64,000 nucleotides of DNA from Corydoras sp. C115 (GCA_019802505.1 JAFMOC010000155.1:794501-858500); one strand, 5' to 3'; counted from the stretch's first letter, positions 9,756 to 23,178 are shown. Translations and numbers: made by a program. The notes: a model not told the origin generated them from the sequence alone.

Positions 9756-11260
9756 AGGTAGTTCTGTGGTAATGAAAAATACATAAGAATTGATCGCTGT
9801 TCCTTTTATTAATTATTAAATAATGTACTAAAACAGATAATAGACTAAAAGAACAAGAACGTCTGGATCTAGAATTACTAAAAAATAACCTTTTTCTTCC
9901 TCTAAACAACAAACTTACAAACTAGATTACAACGGTTTAACGCAGTATCCGTTATTATTAGAAAACGGGTAGTTCCGCTCCTTAAATCTGATTGGCTGAG
10001 CCGTTTTTCCAGCCGCGACATTACTGACGATGACGCACACCTCTGAACGCTTCACATTTGTATGAATACATTATTTTAAATCATAGAAACAGATTAATAT
10101 AAACAGCCAGCAGATTTCTGATGAGCACTACACCTGTTGTGCCAGTGGTTTGTGTTTTGTAATTTTGGCCACTAGAGGGCTTTTTTTTTTTTTATTGTTA
10201 GAGAAACCGGTATCCTGTTACTTAACAAACAGTATTTACCAGATCAGTAAAATTTATGTTTTTTAATAAACAGATTTATCAATCAAACCAATTGTTTTTA
10301 TTATATTGTTTTTACGGCATTTAAAAAATTAAATCACGGGAAAGTGGTGGCGTTAATCGAACAACTCTTTCCCGTGATTTATTCACAATAATGAATGCAC
10401 TCCAGTGCCTTATTGCTTTACTAACACAGGGTCAACTTAGTAAACAGTTTTAATAACCATTAACTTGTCTGCTGATCACTGGTTTCATTATATTACTTTA
10501 ATAAATGGCAAATAAATGAAGGATCAATCCAAATACTGTTTTCCATCATCTGTACAGTGATCTCTCCAAACATCTGTTGTAGAGAAGGTAGAAAAAATGA
10601 AAAGCTGTATTTTATTTTAGTTTTATTACGCAGCATGATTCCTGCAGTGAATAACTGGACTGAACCTAATGAAGAGGATGCTGTACTACACACCCAGTGT
10701 ACGTTATTTTTGTGTATAAAGGTTCCCGTGGTTGTATTTATGTACTGCTTTGGTGTATTTAGTGTCTCTGTTTGATTTCTCTGTGCATTAAATTGTTCAT
10801 GCAATCTGGTGGTGGTTGATTTCAGTGGCAGGGCAAGAAAATAACGCCCGACAATCTTTCGGCTGTTCCCATTAGGGGGCGCCATGGATCATTATTCTCC
10901 TTCTCACCCCGTTCTGGGTATCAATCTCAAGTCACCCCAATCACCTGCATGTCCTCCCACACCACATCCATACAGCTCCCACCTCGTCCCTCCTCTACTC
11001 CTCCAGCCGACATAAACCCCCTCCCTACTCCTGAAAAATAATTAAAAGTCATCGGTTATCAACCCCCTTACGGCTGCTTCCTCAGCAGGTTTCTCAGCCC
11101 GTGCACAAAATTAGGTAGAGTGTTTGTATGCCTTAAAAAAAATAAACTGTTGGGGGGGGGGGGGGGGAAATCTGTCATGAAAATATATCGTTTTTAGAAA
11201 AGGTGTAAATTCCACTTTGGCCACCTGATGGCAGTGTTGTAGCAGATATTGAAAGCCTGG
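9756..11260. other. Non-coding DNA, mostly unique
   Basis: Holds a perfect palindrome at 10331-10380, a G run at 11151-11167 and C-rich unique sequence at 10900-11100. No gene seen. Confidence 0.5.
10331..10380. repeat. Perfect 14-bp inverted repeat
   Basis: Arms aaatcacgggaaag (10331-10344) and ctttcccgtgattt (10367-10380) with a 22-nt loop. Probably the end of an old palindromic DNA transposon. Confidence 0.8.
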
Positions 11261-11264
11261 CTAC

Positions 11265-11345
11265 AGCTCACGTTCTAATCTATTTTGCCTGCAGCGGTTA
11301 AGACACAGAGGAGTGTGTCCTCCACATTTAAGCCATCCGTGCAGT

Positions 11346-11401
<56 letters not shown>

Positions 11402-11510
11402 GAGTGAAGTGTGCACACGTGCCCAGAGCGGTGGGCAGCCCTGTACACGGTGCCCAGGGAGCAATTGGGGTTAGGTGCCTTGCCCAGGGGCACTTCAGCA
11501 ATACATTTTT
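11265..11510. repeat. Fish CA-associated dispersed repeat
   Basis: A (CA)n array at 11346-11399 is flanked by sequences such as gagcggtgggcagcc and gggagcaattggggttaggt, which I know as a common fish repeat built around CA tracts. Confidence 0.65.
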
Positions 11511-11533
11511 GAAAAAATCTGCGATGATTCATT

Positions 11534-11535
<2 letters not shown>

Positions 11536-11593
<58 letters not shown>
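11536..11593. repeat. (TA)n microsatellite
   Basis: About 28 units. Confidence 0.95.
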
Positions 11594-11597
<4 letters not shown>

Positions 11598-11599
11598 CT

Positions 11600-12890
11600 A
11601 TATTATATATAATGTGTATCAGGTAACATTTTCGATTCATTAAGCATTACAATCACATTCATGAAGCTTAATATCTTTAGAACGCATGTCATATGGATCT
11701 GTTTCTATATAAACACTGTTAGACACACTGTTACAACAATACATCTTTATATACGTCTGTATAACGCAAAGTGACATTGCATCGTTATACAGATTTCAAC
11801 TGTGCAGCAGTTCATCATAAAAACTACTGTAACAAAGCTCTCATGCTCTCATTAAAATAACTCGACTAATTAAGCAATTATAAGCGCTAATGAAAACTTA
11901 TAAACTCACTTTTCAGGCATTATGTAAAGTTTTACTAATAATTAGTGCATAAATATTAGAACATGGCAACAGTAGATGTTTTTAAATAGAGTTAAATGAT
12001 CTTGAATTTTGGAAGAAAAAATAAATAAATAAATAAAATAAAATAATAATAATAATACTAATAAAATTATATGTATATTTTATAATGCATCATGACATTT
12101 TGTTTTATAAAGCTGCAAGTTCCTATTGCTCACACTTTATGGGTATGATTATGAAGATAATTATGTTTATAAGCACTTTTTGTTTAGGGTTTGATATGTT
12201 TACAAGGGTTTGTGGCGCCCCCTAACGGGAACAAGAGAGAATTTGAAGTAAAAAGGAGAGTTTAAATTCTCACAGCTAAAATCTTTAATGTTAAGATCAG
12301 AAGTCTTTGAACCAGAGCATCAGATGTAAAAGAAATCATTTAATGTGATTAATATAAGCGTACATATTTGTTAATGTCTTGTCTCCGGAGTCCATTTACT
12401 TCTTAAAAAAATGATTTTGTGCTAATAACGGCTTGAACATGTATAATCTTTATATTTGATGTACTTTTTTTTCTCTTTAAAGCAGTTTCTATGGTTTCCT
12501 TCTGGAATTCCGTGGCCGTGGTTAAGGCCGTGCAGAACGTGCATAGTTTTATCTATCGGACTCGAGAACGCCTCGGCTGCTCGTCAACTATTATATTTTG
12601 TGATGCAAATGGCACGGACAAAGGGGGCACGGCGAGCCGAAGCCCAGATTGATTAATTGAATTATGCTGAGGTTTGAGGCATGCAGCCGTCTCACTGCCG
12701 ACGCCTCCGGAATAAAAATGCTCGGCCTTAAAGCGGGACATAAAAGATAAAGAAATGAGAAAAACGGGTCTGAAAATGAAGATGCACTCGATGTTTCATT
12801 CTCATCCTTCATTTATATTTGATTTGAACACCGTTTATTAAATAAATATAGATTTTAAGTTGCTTTTGGAACCGTTATGAGGGTCTCGAA
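11600..12890. other. AT-rich non-coding DNA
   Basis: Stretches such as tataatgcatcatgacatt near 12080 resemble the AT-rich repeat at 39.0-39.9 kb. No gene seen. Confidence 0.5.
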
Positions 12891-12892
12891 GC

Positions 12893-13145
12893 TGAAGTCA
12901 GTTCACCCAGCACTTGCTCACTCACACAGACACAAGCACACACTATATAGGTGCAATGTAGAGAGGGGCAATTAAGAGCAGCCAATTCACTTGGAATCAA
13001 TGTCTTTTGGACCGTGTTGGGAAACCGGAGAACCCGGAGAAGAACAATGTGGAAACGGCGAGAACATGAACACTCCACCCAGGATTCGGACCTGGATCCC
13101 CAGCGCTGAGAGGTAGACGTGCTGACCACCCACCGCCGCGCCGCC
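12893..13145 (-). mobile_element. Old SINE-A relative
   Basis: Head, cggtttcc-type and atatag blocks are recognisable but diverged, so this is an older member or sister family. Confidence 0.75.
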
Positions 13146-13399
13146 TAACTGTAGAAAAACTCTTAGAACCTCTAGAAACAATGAGATGAACTGGGTACTA
13201 GGTCATAATTTATGCTATTACTACGAGACGTTCTAAGTTGTAATCCAAAATGTTATGTATGATAACATCATATGGAGTCGTTATATTAGGGTGGAGTCGT
13301 TAGAGTCTGCTCATCTTAATTATAAATACTTATGAAGTATTTCATCTCAAAGAACCAAACACATGACCAGTTAATTAACTAAAACGAGGGAACCAAACA

Positions 13400-13727
13400 G
13401 GGCGGCATGGTGGCTTAGTGGTTGGCATGTTCTCCTCTCAGCACTAAGGATTCCCGGTTCAAATCCAAATCTGGTTGGAGTTTCCATGTTCTCCCCGCGT
13501 CTGCATGGGTTTCCTCCGGGTTCTCTGGTTTCCTCCCACAGTCCAAAAACATGGATCAAGGTCAGTTGAATTCTCCAAATTGCCCCATATAGAGTGTGTT
13601 CTGTGTGTGTGTCTGTGCACCCTGCTGGGTGTATCTGCCCAGCGCCCGAAACCTTCTCCCCTGGATGGGAATGGGGAACCCCCCCGCGGACCCTAGTAGA
13701 GGATGAAGCGGAAGATGGATGGATGGA
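13400..13727 (+). mobile_element. SINE-A, left arm of an inverted pair
   Basis: Complete head; a short deletion near the cagcgatagattggc block; ATGG tail. Confidence 0.9.
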
Positions 13728-13731
13728 ACCA

Positions 13732-14052
13732 TTCATTCATTCATTCATTATCTTCCGCTTTGTCCTCTATTAGGGTCGCTGGGGGGGGGGTTCCCCATGC
13801 CCATCCAGGGGAGAACGTTTCGGGCGCTGGGCAGATACACCCATGACAGGGCGCCAATCTATCACTGGGCACACACTCACTCACACAGAAACACTCAATA
13901 TGGGGCAATTTGGAGAACTCAATTGACTTGATCCATGTATTTGGACTGTAGGCGGAAACCAGAGAACCCGGAGGAAACCCACGTGGACACGGGGAGAACA
14001 TGGAAACTCCACCCAGATGGGGATTCGAATCAGGAACCCCTAGTGCTGAGAG
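13732..14052 (-). mobile_element. SINE-A, right arm of an inverted pair
   Basis: ATGA-type tail abuts the tail of the previous copy. The head is truncated at ctgagag. Confidence 0.9.
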
Positions 14053-14993
14053 CCCTGGATGGAACCAAATAAGGGATAATTAGTTAATTAACTGAAACTA
14101 ACTGAAAGCAGGGTAATGAGTGGCCTGGCTCTCCTAACAGTTAATAGAAAACTCTTTGGATTTAATATAAATGACGAATAAATGATGAGAAGCCAAAGAA
14201 CGGAGTCTGTTCTAGACTCCGAAGCACCGTGTTTTTTTCCTCCCTCACAGGGTTAAGCATCAGGGTCGAGTAGCTCATTCATTGCGCTCTTTAGCAATTG
14301 ATAAAACTATTAAATGGCTGCCCAATTAACCAATTTACAGTCCTAATGACGATCCCCTGATGAGAGGTTAAGAGGCAGGAGCAGGGCCTCTCTGTTCCTC
14401 CCTGGCCCTCCGCCGCCTAACCCTGCGGCCCGCGGCCTAATTGAGTTATCATATCAACAAATCTCTCATCGGGGACCCGCAGCTGACACCGACAGAAAGA
14501 GAGGCCAACCGACGACAAATTTCCAGCAGCAGGACGCTCGGGTTCGCCTGCCAAGCGGAATCGGCGGTACCTGCGTCCTCCACCCTCCGTCCACCCCACC
14601 GAGCGAGAGCTCACGCTGAGGAGTGTCAGAGAGGCATGTTCCCGCTGGGGAGGGGAGGGGGTTGGAAGTCGTGACGGCGTCAATGGCGAGCGTTTGGAGA
14701 AACGCGCACAAAGACGCCGGCAGCACAATGCAGTGGTCATGCTGGGCATGAGGAGCGGGACACAGGGACCCCCTGTGGCTCCGAGAGGGGACTCGGGGTC
14801 AGGGCTTTTAGGGCCCGAGCGCTGCAGCTCTGAGAAGGTTAATGTACTGGTAATGTAGGGTCAGAGGACAGCCGGCGCGCCTGTACATCACTCGTGACAG
14901 CTAGACACAATAAGAACGGGAGCGGCGGGGCAATCGCGGTGGGGCAATCTGGTTGGTGGTTAGGGATCCGACGCAGATCGAGATGTCTGATAT
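14053..14993. other. SINE-free, GC-rising island
   Basis: Unique sequence around candidate element copy 1. Homeodomain-like taattg/aattaacc sites are frequent at 14280-14345. No gene seen. Confidence 0.5.
14436..14650 (+). promoter_or_regulatory. Candidate conserved element, copy 1 of a paralogous pair
   Basis: Positions 14436-14558 align without gaps to 36569-36691 (123 bp, about 22 mismatches by eye). Shared blocks include agttatcata, acaaatctc, tgacaccg, and tttccagcagcaggacgc. Weaker similarity continues to agctcacgctgagg near 14610. The block is not SINE-A, SINE-B or DT-1. Ungapped divergence and lack of a reading frame shared by both copies suggest a regulatory element, probably for hes1. 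Confidence 0.6.
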
Positions 14994-15004
14994 ATTAACC
15001 CGCC

Positions 15005-15344
15005 AGTGGCTTAGTGTTTAGCACGTTCGCCTCTCAGCGCTAGGGATTCCGAATTTGAATCCCCATCTGGGTGAAGTTTCCATGTTCTCCCCGTGTCTGT
15101 GTGGGTTTCCTCCGGGTTCTCCGGTTTCCTCCCACAGTCCAAAAACATTGATCAAGTCAATTGAATTCTCAAAAAATTGCCCCATATAGAGTGTGTCTGT
15201 GTGAGTGAGTGTGTGTCCAGCGATGGATTGGCGTCCTGTCCTGGGTCTATCTGCCCAGCGCCCGAGACGTTCTCCCCTGGATGGGCATGGGGAACCCCAC
15301 CGCGACCCTAATAGAGGATAAAGCGGGAGATAATGAATGAATGA
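15005..15344 (+). mobile_element. SINE-A, first bases missing
   Basis: Starts at agtggcttagtg. 11-bp target-site duplication attaacccgcc (14994-15004 and 15345-15355). ATGA tail, tcgcc head. Confidence 0.93.
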
Positions 15345-15355
15345 ATTAACCCGCC

Positions 15356-16422
15356 GGTGCGGTCCTGCTGCTGGAGAGGTGAAGAGGTGGAGATGTGGAG
15401 ATGTGGAGTGCAAGCCAATGCGCCTTTACAAAGACGTGGACGGAAAGTTTGTTCTGCTTCGTATGACTAATTCCGTAGATCTTAATCAGTGACACTCGTC
15501 TTACCCTCGAGCGTGTTTGTGTTCTCTTGAGCAATGATGCATGGGAGTATGCAACACTAGATTCCCTGAGGGTGGAGATTATATCAGAAGATGGCGAAGA
15601 AATATGGTTCTGACCTCATCCGCATGTTTGACAGTCTTTCACTAGCTGCCTGGGACTTCAAAAAGTGTAAATTCCACTACGCGGATGAAGTTGGGGTCAG
15701 CCGGCCCTCTACTCCCCACACACCGGCGTGTTTACACCAACCGGTCCGAACGTTCTGTAATGATATGCGGGGTTTCCGTTTGAAATAACATCATCGGTCA
15801 ACTTCTCCGTCATCACGGGAGGCCATTACACGCTTACATGAATAATCAGCGGGAAAGTAATGGTAGGGACTCCGAAAGGACTTTGCACAGATGCCCCACT
15901 AAAAGCAGGGCAGGTATAGTAAAAGCCTGTATTGAGGGTGCAGAAGCGTTGCGACCCTTAACCTTCTCACACACATCAGCCCAGCTGGACGGAGGTCACG
16001 GCAGCGGCGGTGGCTGCCCGCTGGTTCTCACAATGCCGGGTCTTCCATGAGCGCGTCTGGCCGAAAGACCCCCTGGTGTTCCAGTCATCGTCCAGAGGCC
16101 TTTCACCCGAACTCTTGATCAGCACTGGGGGAAAAAAAAAACGCACAATTGCGAGAGCAGAGAATCGGCAAAAGAGGACGAGAGAGAATGGGCTGTGATC
16201 TATTTAGCTCAGTCTTCAGGCTGCTCCTCGCGGTCGTAGCCGTGGACACACTGTCCCCGGCCAAAATATTAGGTCAAAAAGACATCTTACAGGGTTTTAA
16301 GCGGTGAACAGGATCTTATTTAATAACTAAAGATTATTAACCAACAACAACAACAAGACAACAAGACCTACTTTATGCCAGATGTTAATTCAAGAGAATA
16401 TATATATATATATATATGTACC
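15356..16422. other. SINE-free unique DNA
   Basis: No coding frame with family similarity. GC-richer blocks at 15700-15790 and 15950-16120 could be regulatory. Confidence 0.45.
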
Positions 16423-16768
16423 CGGCACGGTGGCTTAGTGTTTAGCACGTTCGTCTCTCAGCACTAGTGATTCCCGGTTCGAATCCCCATCTGGGTGGAG
16501 TTTCCATGTCCTCCCCGCGTCTGCGTGGGTTTCCTCCGGGTTCTCCGGTTTCCTCCCACAGTCCAAAAACATGGATCAAGTCAATTGAATACTCAAAATT
16601 GCCCCATATAGAGCGTGTCTGTGTGAGTGAGTGTGCCCAGCGATGGATTGGCGCCCTGTCCTGGGTCTATCTGCCCAGCGCCAAAAACGTTCTCCCCTGG
16701 ATGGGAATGGGGAACCCCACCGCGACCCTAATAGTGGATAAAGCGGGTATAATGAATAAATGAATGAA
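16423..16768 (+). mobile_element. SINE-A, full length
   Basis: ATGA-type tail followed by an A run and a (TA)n-(TG)n array. Confidence 0.9.
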
Positions 16769-16770
16769 AA

Positions 16771-17205
<435 letters not shown>

Positions 17206-17286
17206 TTCACGAGTCACAAAATACAAATACAAAGCAATACAACATATTTAAGTGTGTGATAAAGTTACACATCTCTCTCTCCTTAC

Positions 17287-17287
<1 letters not shown>

Positions 17288-17346
<59 letters not shown>
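17288..17346. repeat. (TA)n microsatellite
   Basis: About 29 units. Confidence 0.95.
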
Positions 17347-17350
<4 letters not shown>

Positions 17351-17461
17351 TTCCCCATCATTAAAAAAAAAATATATATATATTACCTTTGTGTGCAAAA
17401 CACAACAGTATTGTTTTACTTACAAGCACTTTTTTTTTAATCACAACTGTTTAGGGACAAT

Positions 17462-17466
<5 letters not shown>

Positions 17467-17520
<54 letters not shown>
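17467..17520. repeat. (TA)n microsatellite
   Basis: About 27 units. Confidence 0.95.
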
Positions 17521-17523
<3 letters not shown>

Positions 17524-18377
17524 GGATAAGTAGCTAAAGTAAACTAAACAAACCTTTCTACATGTTTTCAGATGCTTTGTGAAGCTGAAGGCCCGTCTTT
17601 AATCTGTTTTCCACGTTCTGTTCACGATTCTTTGTAATGTTATTGCCATTATATAAACACAAACATTATATAAACACAAACATTATATAAACACAAACAC
17701 AAACACTGCTGTCCTGCAGCAGACGCCATGACACCCCCGTGAGAAACGAGGCGGCGTCCCAAATCACCCTGAGACTTCAGCAAAACGCCAACATGTTCAC
17801 AAAAAAGAAGATTTTATTTAATATAATTGATATAATTGAACAATGAACTGGATCTAATTGTTCATGAGTTATTTTGGAGTTCGTTTTGAGTTATCTTTGA
17901 GTAATTTTAGACGAGGACGAGTCGATTCGAGTCGAGAGTCATTAGGGCCGTGTTTCAATTGAAGTTGGAAGGCTTTCTCAAGGCGACTTAAGGGCGACTT
18001 CGACTCGAATCGCTAACTCCGGGTCCCATCTCTGATTTTATAAACATATATATACTGAATTTACAGCATAATTATTCAAATTAAATTAATAAACTGGTCA
18101 TTTAAAATACTTTTCTGTTTTCATAATGAAGTTTGGAAACCCATTAAGTTTTGAGTGAAGACGACTCAACACATCCTCTACAATAGACATGAATAGAATT
18201 TTATCATTAAAAATAATATATAAATAATATATAAATTATTCTAACACATTAGAATTTCTAACACAAAAAAAAAAACTAAATAACGGTGATGCAGTTGCAG
18301 TTGTATTGCATACAGTGTGTGGCGTGCATGCAGTACATGAAAGTGCACTGATTTTATATTGATTAAGGCTAATAAAA

Positions 18378-18650
18378 GGGTGGCACGGTGGCTTAGTGGT
18401 TTGTATGTTCTCCTCTCAGTGCTAGGGATTCCCGGTTCGAATCCCAATCTGGGTGGAGTTTCCATGTTCTCCCCGTATCCGCGTGGGTTTCCTCCGGGTT
18501 CTCCGCTTTCCTCCCACAGTCCAAAAACATGGATCAAGTCTATTGGATTCTCCAAAATTGCCCCATATAGAGTATATAATTGCCCCCACCCCCCCGCGAC
18601 CCTACTAGAGGATAAAGCGTAAGATAACGGATAAAGCGTAAGATGATGAA
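18378..18650 (+). mobile_element. SINE-A with internal deletion
   Basis: Joins the cccatatagagt block directly to the cgcgaccctactag block. About 80 bp of body is missing. Confidence 0.88.
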
Positions 18651-18904
18651 TGGAAAGTTTTTATTTATGAAATGATTTGACTTATTCAGTTGTGCTGACT
18701 GAGCATATTGTCATTTGTATGGATTTATTTCAGCGGAAACTTTTTCATTTTGTTTCAGAGATAAATGGTTATTCCAATATAGAAAACATATGTATACATA
18801 TATATAGATATATAGATATCAAAGCCTCAAGCTCCGCCCCTAACCTTAACATTCCATCTCTTACGATTGTCTTGATCATGTGATTTCTAACAAATTCAGT
18901 GCAA

Positions 18905-19222
18905 TCTCGTCACTACAAAAATACACTCACACACCCACTCATGTTTATGCATTGTGGGGACATGAAAAAGAAAAAAAGAAAAAAGAAAAAGAAAATGAAT
19001 TCCATTCATTTAATCGATAAATCATAAACCCGAACTTTACCAAACATCTTACACTAACCACAACCTAACCTTAACAATGATCTCACTTCTGAATCTGAAT
19101 TACAGAATGAATTACACTGTCAGAAACAGCATGTTTACTGACCCTGTGGTCCCCACAGCGTGAGTGTTAACAGGTTTTGGTTCCCACAATGTTATGTATA
19201 CCTGGTACACACACACACACAC
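18905..19222. repeat. CA-ended dispersed repeat
   Basis: Starts acactcacacacccac and ends tacacacacacacacac. The centre has ctaaccacaacctaacc and ggtccccacag motifs. I know similar units as common fish repeats; the class is unclear. Confidence 0.5.
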
Positions 19223-19239
19223 TTCTTGATTGGTCATTC

Positions 19240-19941
19240 TGTCCTGATTAGAATCAGAAACCTCTTGAGACATGAATGTCCGTAGCGCCGCTGCTCAGTC
19301 AGGCATTATCGCCGTAGCCTGCCCACTGGTCATTTCTTCCACACGCATTGCGTGTCACTGAAGCAGGTAGTAATGTTCATTACCCCAACCACAAGAGGGA
19401 GAACCAGATTACCTCTGTCCTTTCAAAAAGTGAAAACAAGGCCATAATTAGAGATGGCTGACCTGAGGCCTATGCTGAGTAGATGAACAGTGGGGGGGCT
19501 TGCCCTCTAAAACGATAATCTCTTGGATTGCTCTCACTATGGTGCTCTTCATGTCCATTTTATTGGGAATGGATAACAAGAGTCGTAAGCTCCTTAGCAC
19601 TGAATTACAATTATTGGGGGATAATCACAGCCCTCTCTCTCTATTAGCCACCTCTCTTACTCTTAGCCACTTCTGATGAAGTGCCCCTAATACGCATATA
19701 ATCAATGTTTCATTGAGCTTCGCTGGTTTTTCATTAAGGAGTTATTCACTGTGGTGAATTTTATTGCATCTTAGAGCAGAAGGCTAAGCAACTTCATTGC
19801 TTCTCGACACAGCGGTGCTACAACGTAAGCCCACAGAGGGCATTAGGAGGGAGGCGCACATGGAGGTAGATTGAGGAAACGTTCAAAACAGCTGCACATT
19901 TGTAAAAACAAAAACAATTGGAAATAAGAATTTAAAAAATA
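19240..19941. promoter_or_regulatory. Candidate regulatory island
   Basis: Repeat-free sequence rich in AATTA, ATAATC and TTATTGGG motifs (for example 19440-19640 and 19690-19800), with no coding frame. The texture resembles conserved non-coding DNA of developmental gene deserts. Inference only. Confidence 0.4.
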
Positions 19942-20229
19942 GGGCGGTACAGTGGCTTAGAGGTTAGATTCCCGGTACGAATCCCAATCTGGTTGGAGTT
20001 TCCATGTTCCGTGTCCGTGTGGGTTTCCTCCGGGTTCTCTGGTTTCCTCCCATAGTCCAAAAACATGGATCAAGTCAATTGAGTTCTCCAAATTGCCCCA
20101 TATAAAGTGTGTCTGTGTGAGTGAATTTGTGCCCAGTGATAGATTGGCGCCCTGTCCTGGATGTATCTGCCCAGTGCCCGAAACGTTCTCCCCTGGATGG
20201 GCATGTGATGGCACATCGCTCCCTGTGAC
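19942..20229 (+). mobile_element. SINE-A, diverged
   Basis: The head lacks part of the A-box to B-box spacer. The end runs into a second partial copy. Confidence 0.85.
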
Positions 20230-20455
20230 CCTAGTGTTCCGACTTTCTCACACAGTCCAATGTACATGGATTCAAGGTAAATTGAATGCTTTAAATTGCC
20301 CCTATATAGTGTGTCTGTGTGAGTGAGAGTGCCCAGCGATAGATTGGTGTGCCCAGTGCCCGAAGCGTTCTCCCCTAGATGGGCATGGGGAAACCCCCCC
20401 CTCCCGCGACCCTAGTCGAGGATAAAGCGGAAAATAATGAATGAATGAATAAATA
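20230..20455 (+). mobile_element. SINE-A, 5'-truncated, in tandem
   Basis: Begins in the cacagtccaa block and ends with an ATGA/ATAA tail. Confidence 0.82.
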
Positions 20456-22374
20456 AATAGTCAGAATAGTCACATGTCCTGGCTCTCTACGTTACTTCAC
20501 TCATAATTGGTCGCACTGCGCCACCAAAGTCAGACTGCAACAGGCTCTTAAGGGGACAGGCAATTGACACCCTGATTGGTTTATTGTACGTCATGTCCGA
20601 AAGACACCCATGTTTTCACTACAGCAAACGCACACACGGACACGGCCAGAACCAATCCGCAGAGTGCGCTATTAACGGCTCTGTAACGACATGACGGCTC
20701 ATTAGATTTAATGCTTCGTTATTCGTCTGCTTCGAATCTTTAAACATACAAAGCCTTTTATTCTAGCGAAGAAACATAGAGACAATCAAAGTGACGTTTG
20801 CCTGGCATCCCACACCCCTCACGTACCGATGCAATAAAGACGGTGATAAGCAGCACAAGCTGGCCCCGTTTAAACAGCCGAAGCTTTCTTCCTTAATTAC
20901 AATATGTTAGACCTCTTAACAGGATTGTCAACCACCGAAGACTGAAGGCTTTTTAGGAAACGCTTTGCAGCTGAAATGTGCCTTTGAGCAGTGATTTTCC
21001 AAGGCTTTCTTGCTTCACTTTAAAGCTCGATCCAATTCCCCCAGCCCCTTTGACTGGGACTGGGAGACAAATCCAAGTCATCGCTGCTATCAATGACCTG
21101 CGATCATGAACCGAATGCACATAACATCTATTTTAAGAGACTTATTTAGATTTCTTCCTGAGTGGAGGCTCCATCCAGGACATCATGACATACAGTAACC
21201 TGCCAAGAGGCCCCATTAGTGGGATTTGTCATGGGGAAGTCGAATAATTAGAGTCAGGCCAGCACAAAGGGCCATTGTGTAATAATTCGGAGGCTTCCTC
21301 AGGGTCTTATCATAAAAATGGCAGAACTATTTTCGAATGAAGTTATATTTACACACAGTAATCAGATCAGACCCTCTCGGTTTTTTTAAATCCCGATATA
21401 TTCTGCAGGCGAATCTGAAGGGTGGCTCTGTTCCTGCCACAGTACGGCATCGCGGCGCGCCAGTGAATCCCGGCGATAACCATCCCAGCCAAAGGCTACT
21501 AGCGTGCTGCGGCTTTGTTGGACCGGCATCACAAGCTGCGCTCATGCTATCACCACCCCATCCACCATCCACCAGGCTTTCCACAGAGCAGACACATTCG
21601 CAGGCTTCCAATGCCAGTCCGCTTCCCCTTTGTAACCGAGGCTTAAATCGCATTCCCATGTTTCCTCGCTGAACCTGGAGGAGCTTTAGCGACGGTTCCG
21701 AAATAGATAGCGCCAAAGCAGAGACAGATGTGAGGCGAGGCAGAGAGCGCCAAGACTTAAGAACGATACCCCGTGGCCTCCACCGATGCCGGTTACTTTA
21801 ATAAGCTCGGTGCGTGTGTGCGGTGCCCATTAAAATGCGCACTAGACACTCGCATGACTGGACTCGATTAAAAACAACGGAGTCGGAAGCGTTTAAGACT
21901 TCATACTTTACATCGTTTCGTTTGCATAAATCAGAACGAGCCCTAATTTAGTGGAGGCAGTACTTAGGGCAGCATGTGTTTCCCATCATGGAGATTTAGG
22001 TAGTGTACCTAGGCTCCGCACATGTGGGATGAAACGAACGCCCACTTGGTCTTTACTGAACCCCAGACCCAGAGGACAGTCCTCAAAGGTCAAGCGAGAG
22101 AGCCGGACGGCTCGGATTCGATCCGAAGAAGAAAGAAACGCAGTAAAATTGAAGTTATGAGGCTGTCAGGAGTCTGGAGGAACGGGAAACAATCATTTAG
22201 GCCTTTCGAGTGACTAATAAAAGGATTTCAAGTTTCCATGCAGCTGCAGCCCACCGTGAGGACGTCGCAGTTGCGTGCACCACCAACACAAATGAAGGTA
22301 GATTTACAGTAGATCACAGTCTGGAGTGTCAGTAGCACAATCCCATAAATACTTTTAATTAAATTTAATTAAAT
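20456..22374. promoter_or_regulatory. Candidate regulatory island of 1.9 kb
   Basis: No SINE or DT-1 copy in 1.9 kb, against an average of about one SINE-A per 1.2 kb. The core 20860-21310 has many AATTA, TTTGTC and GGCCATT motifs and a palindromic SOX-like pair at 21264-21278. ORFs here show no family similarity. Confidence 0.45.
21264..21278. promoter_or_regulatory. Palindromic SOX-type site
   Basis: acaaagggccattgt holds ACAAAG and, inverted, ACAATGG with a 3-4 bp gap. SoxE proteins are known to bind such facing pairs as dimers. Function is untested. Confidence 0.35.
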
Positions 22375-22387
22375 ACATAGTCTACAC

Positions 22388-22731
22388 GGGCGGCTTAGTG
22401 GTTAGCACGTTCGCCTCTCAGCGCTGGGGATTCCCGGTTCGAATCCCCATCTGGGTGGAGTTTCCATGTTCTCCCCCATGTGCCGCATGGGTTTCCTCCG
22501 GGTTCTCCGGTTTCCTCCCACAGTCCAAAAACATGGATCAAGTCAATTGAGTTCTCCAAATTGCCCCATATAGAGTGTGTCTGTGTGAATGAGTGTGTGT
22601 CCAGCGATAGATTGGTGTCCTGTCCAGGGTCTGCCCAGCGCCCGAAACGTTCTCCCCTGGATGGGCATGGGGAACCACCCCCCCGCGACCCTATTAGAGG
22701 ATTAAGTGGAAGATAATGGATGGATGGATGG
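22388..22731 (+). mobile_element. SINE-A, full length
   Basis: 13-bp target-site duplication acatagtctacac (22375-22387 and 22732-22744). tcgcc head with an ATGG tail, an exception to the usual pairing. Confidence 0.93.
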
Positions 22732-22862
22732 ACATAGTCTACACTATACTGTTCACAGTGAATTGGAGAACCTCATAGAGAAGCGCAGTCTTGGCAGTGA
22801 ATTAGGGCTACATCAAAAAATCAAAAGGGTTAGTAACGAGTTTCATTATCGATTCGTTGTGT

Positions 22863-23178
22863 GGGCGGCATGGTGGCTTAGTGGTTTAGCATGTTCTCCT
22901 CTCAGCACTAGGGATTCCCGGTTCGAATCCCAATCTGGGTGGAGTTTCCATGTTCTCCCCATGTCCGTGTGAATTTCCTCCTTGTTCTCCGGTTTCCTCC
23001 CACAGTCCAAAAACATGGATCAAGGTCAACTGAGATCTCCAAATTGCCCCATATAGAGTGTGTCTGTGTGAGTGAGTGTGTGTATGCCCTGTGATAGATT
23101 GGTGTCCTGTCCAGAATTCCCGAAACGTTCTCCTCTTGATGGACATGGGAAAAGCAGAAGATAATGGATGGATGGAAG
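22863..23178 (+). mobile_element. SINE-A, full length with a 3' deletion
   Basis: Lacks the cccagcgcc and gaaccccaccgcgaccc blocks near the end. ATGG tail. Confidence 0.88.

Larger units (their letters stand above)
17206..18377. other. AT-rich DNA with microsatellites
   Basis: Contains (TA)n at 17288-17346 and 17467-17520 and a 17-bp unit (attatataaacacaaac) repeated three times at 17648-17698. No gene seen. Confidence 0.6.
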
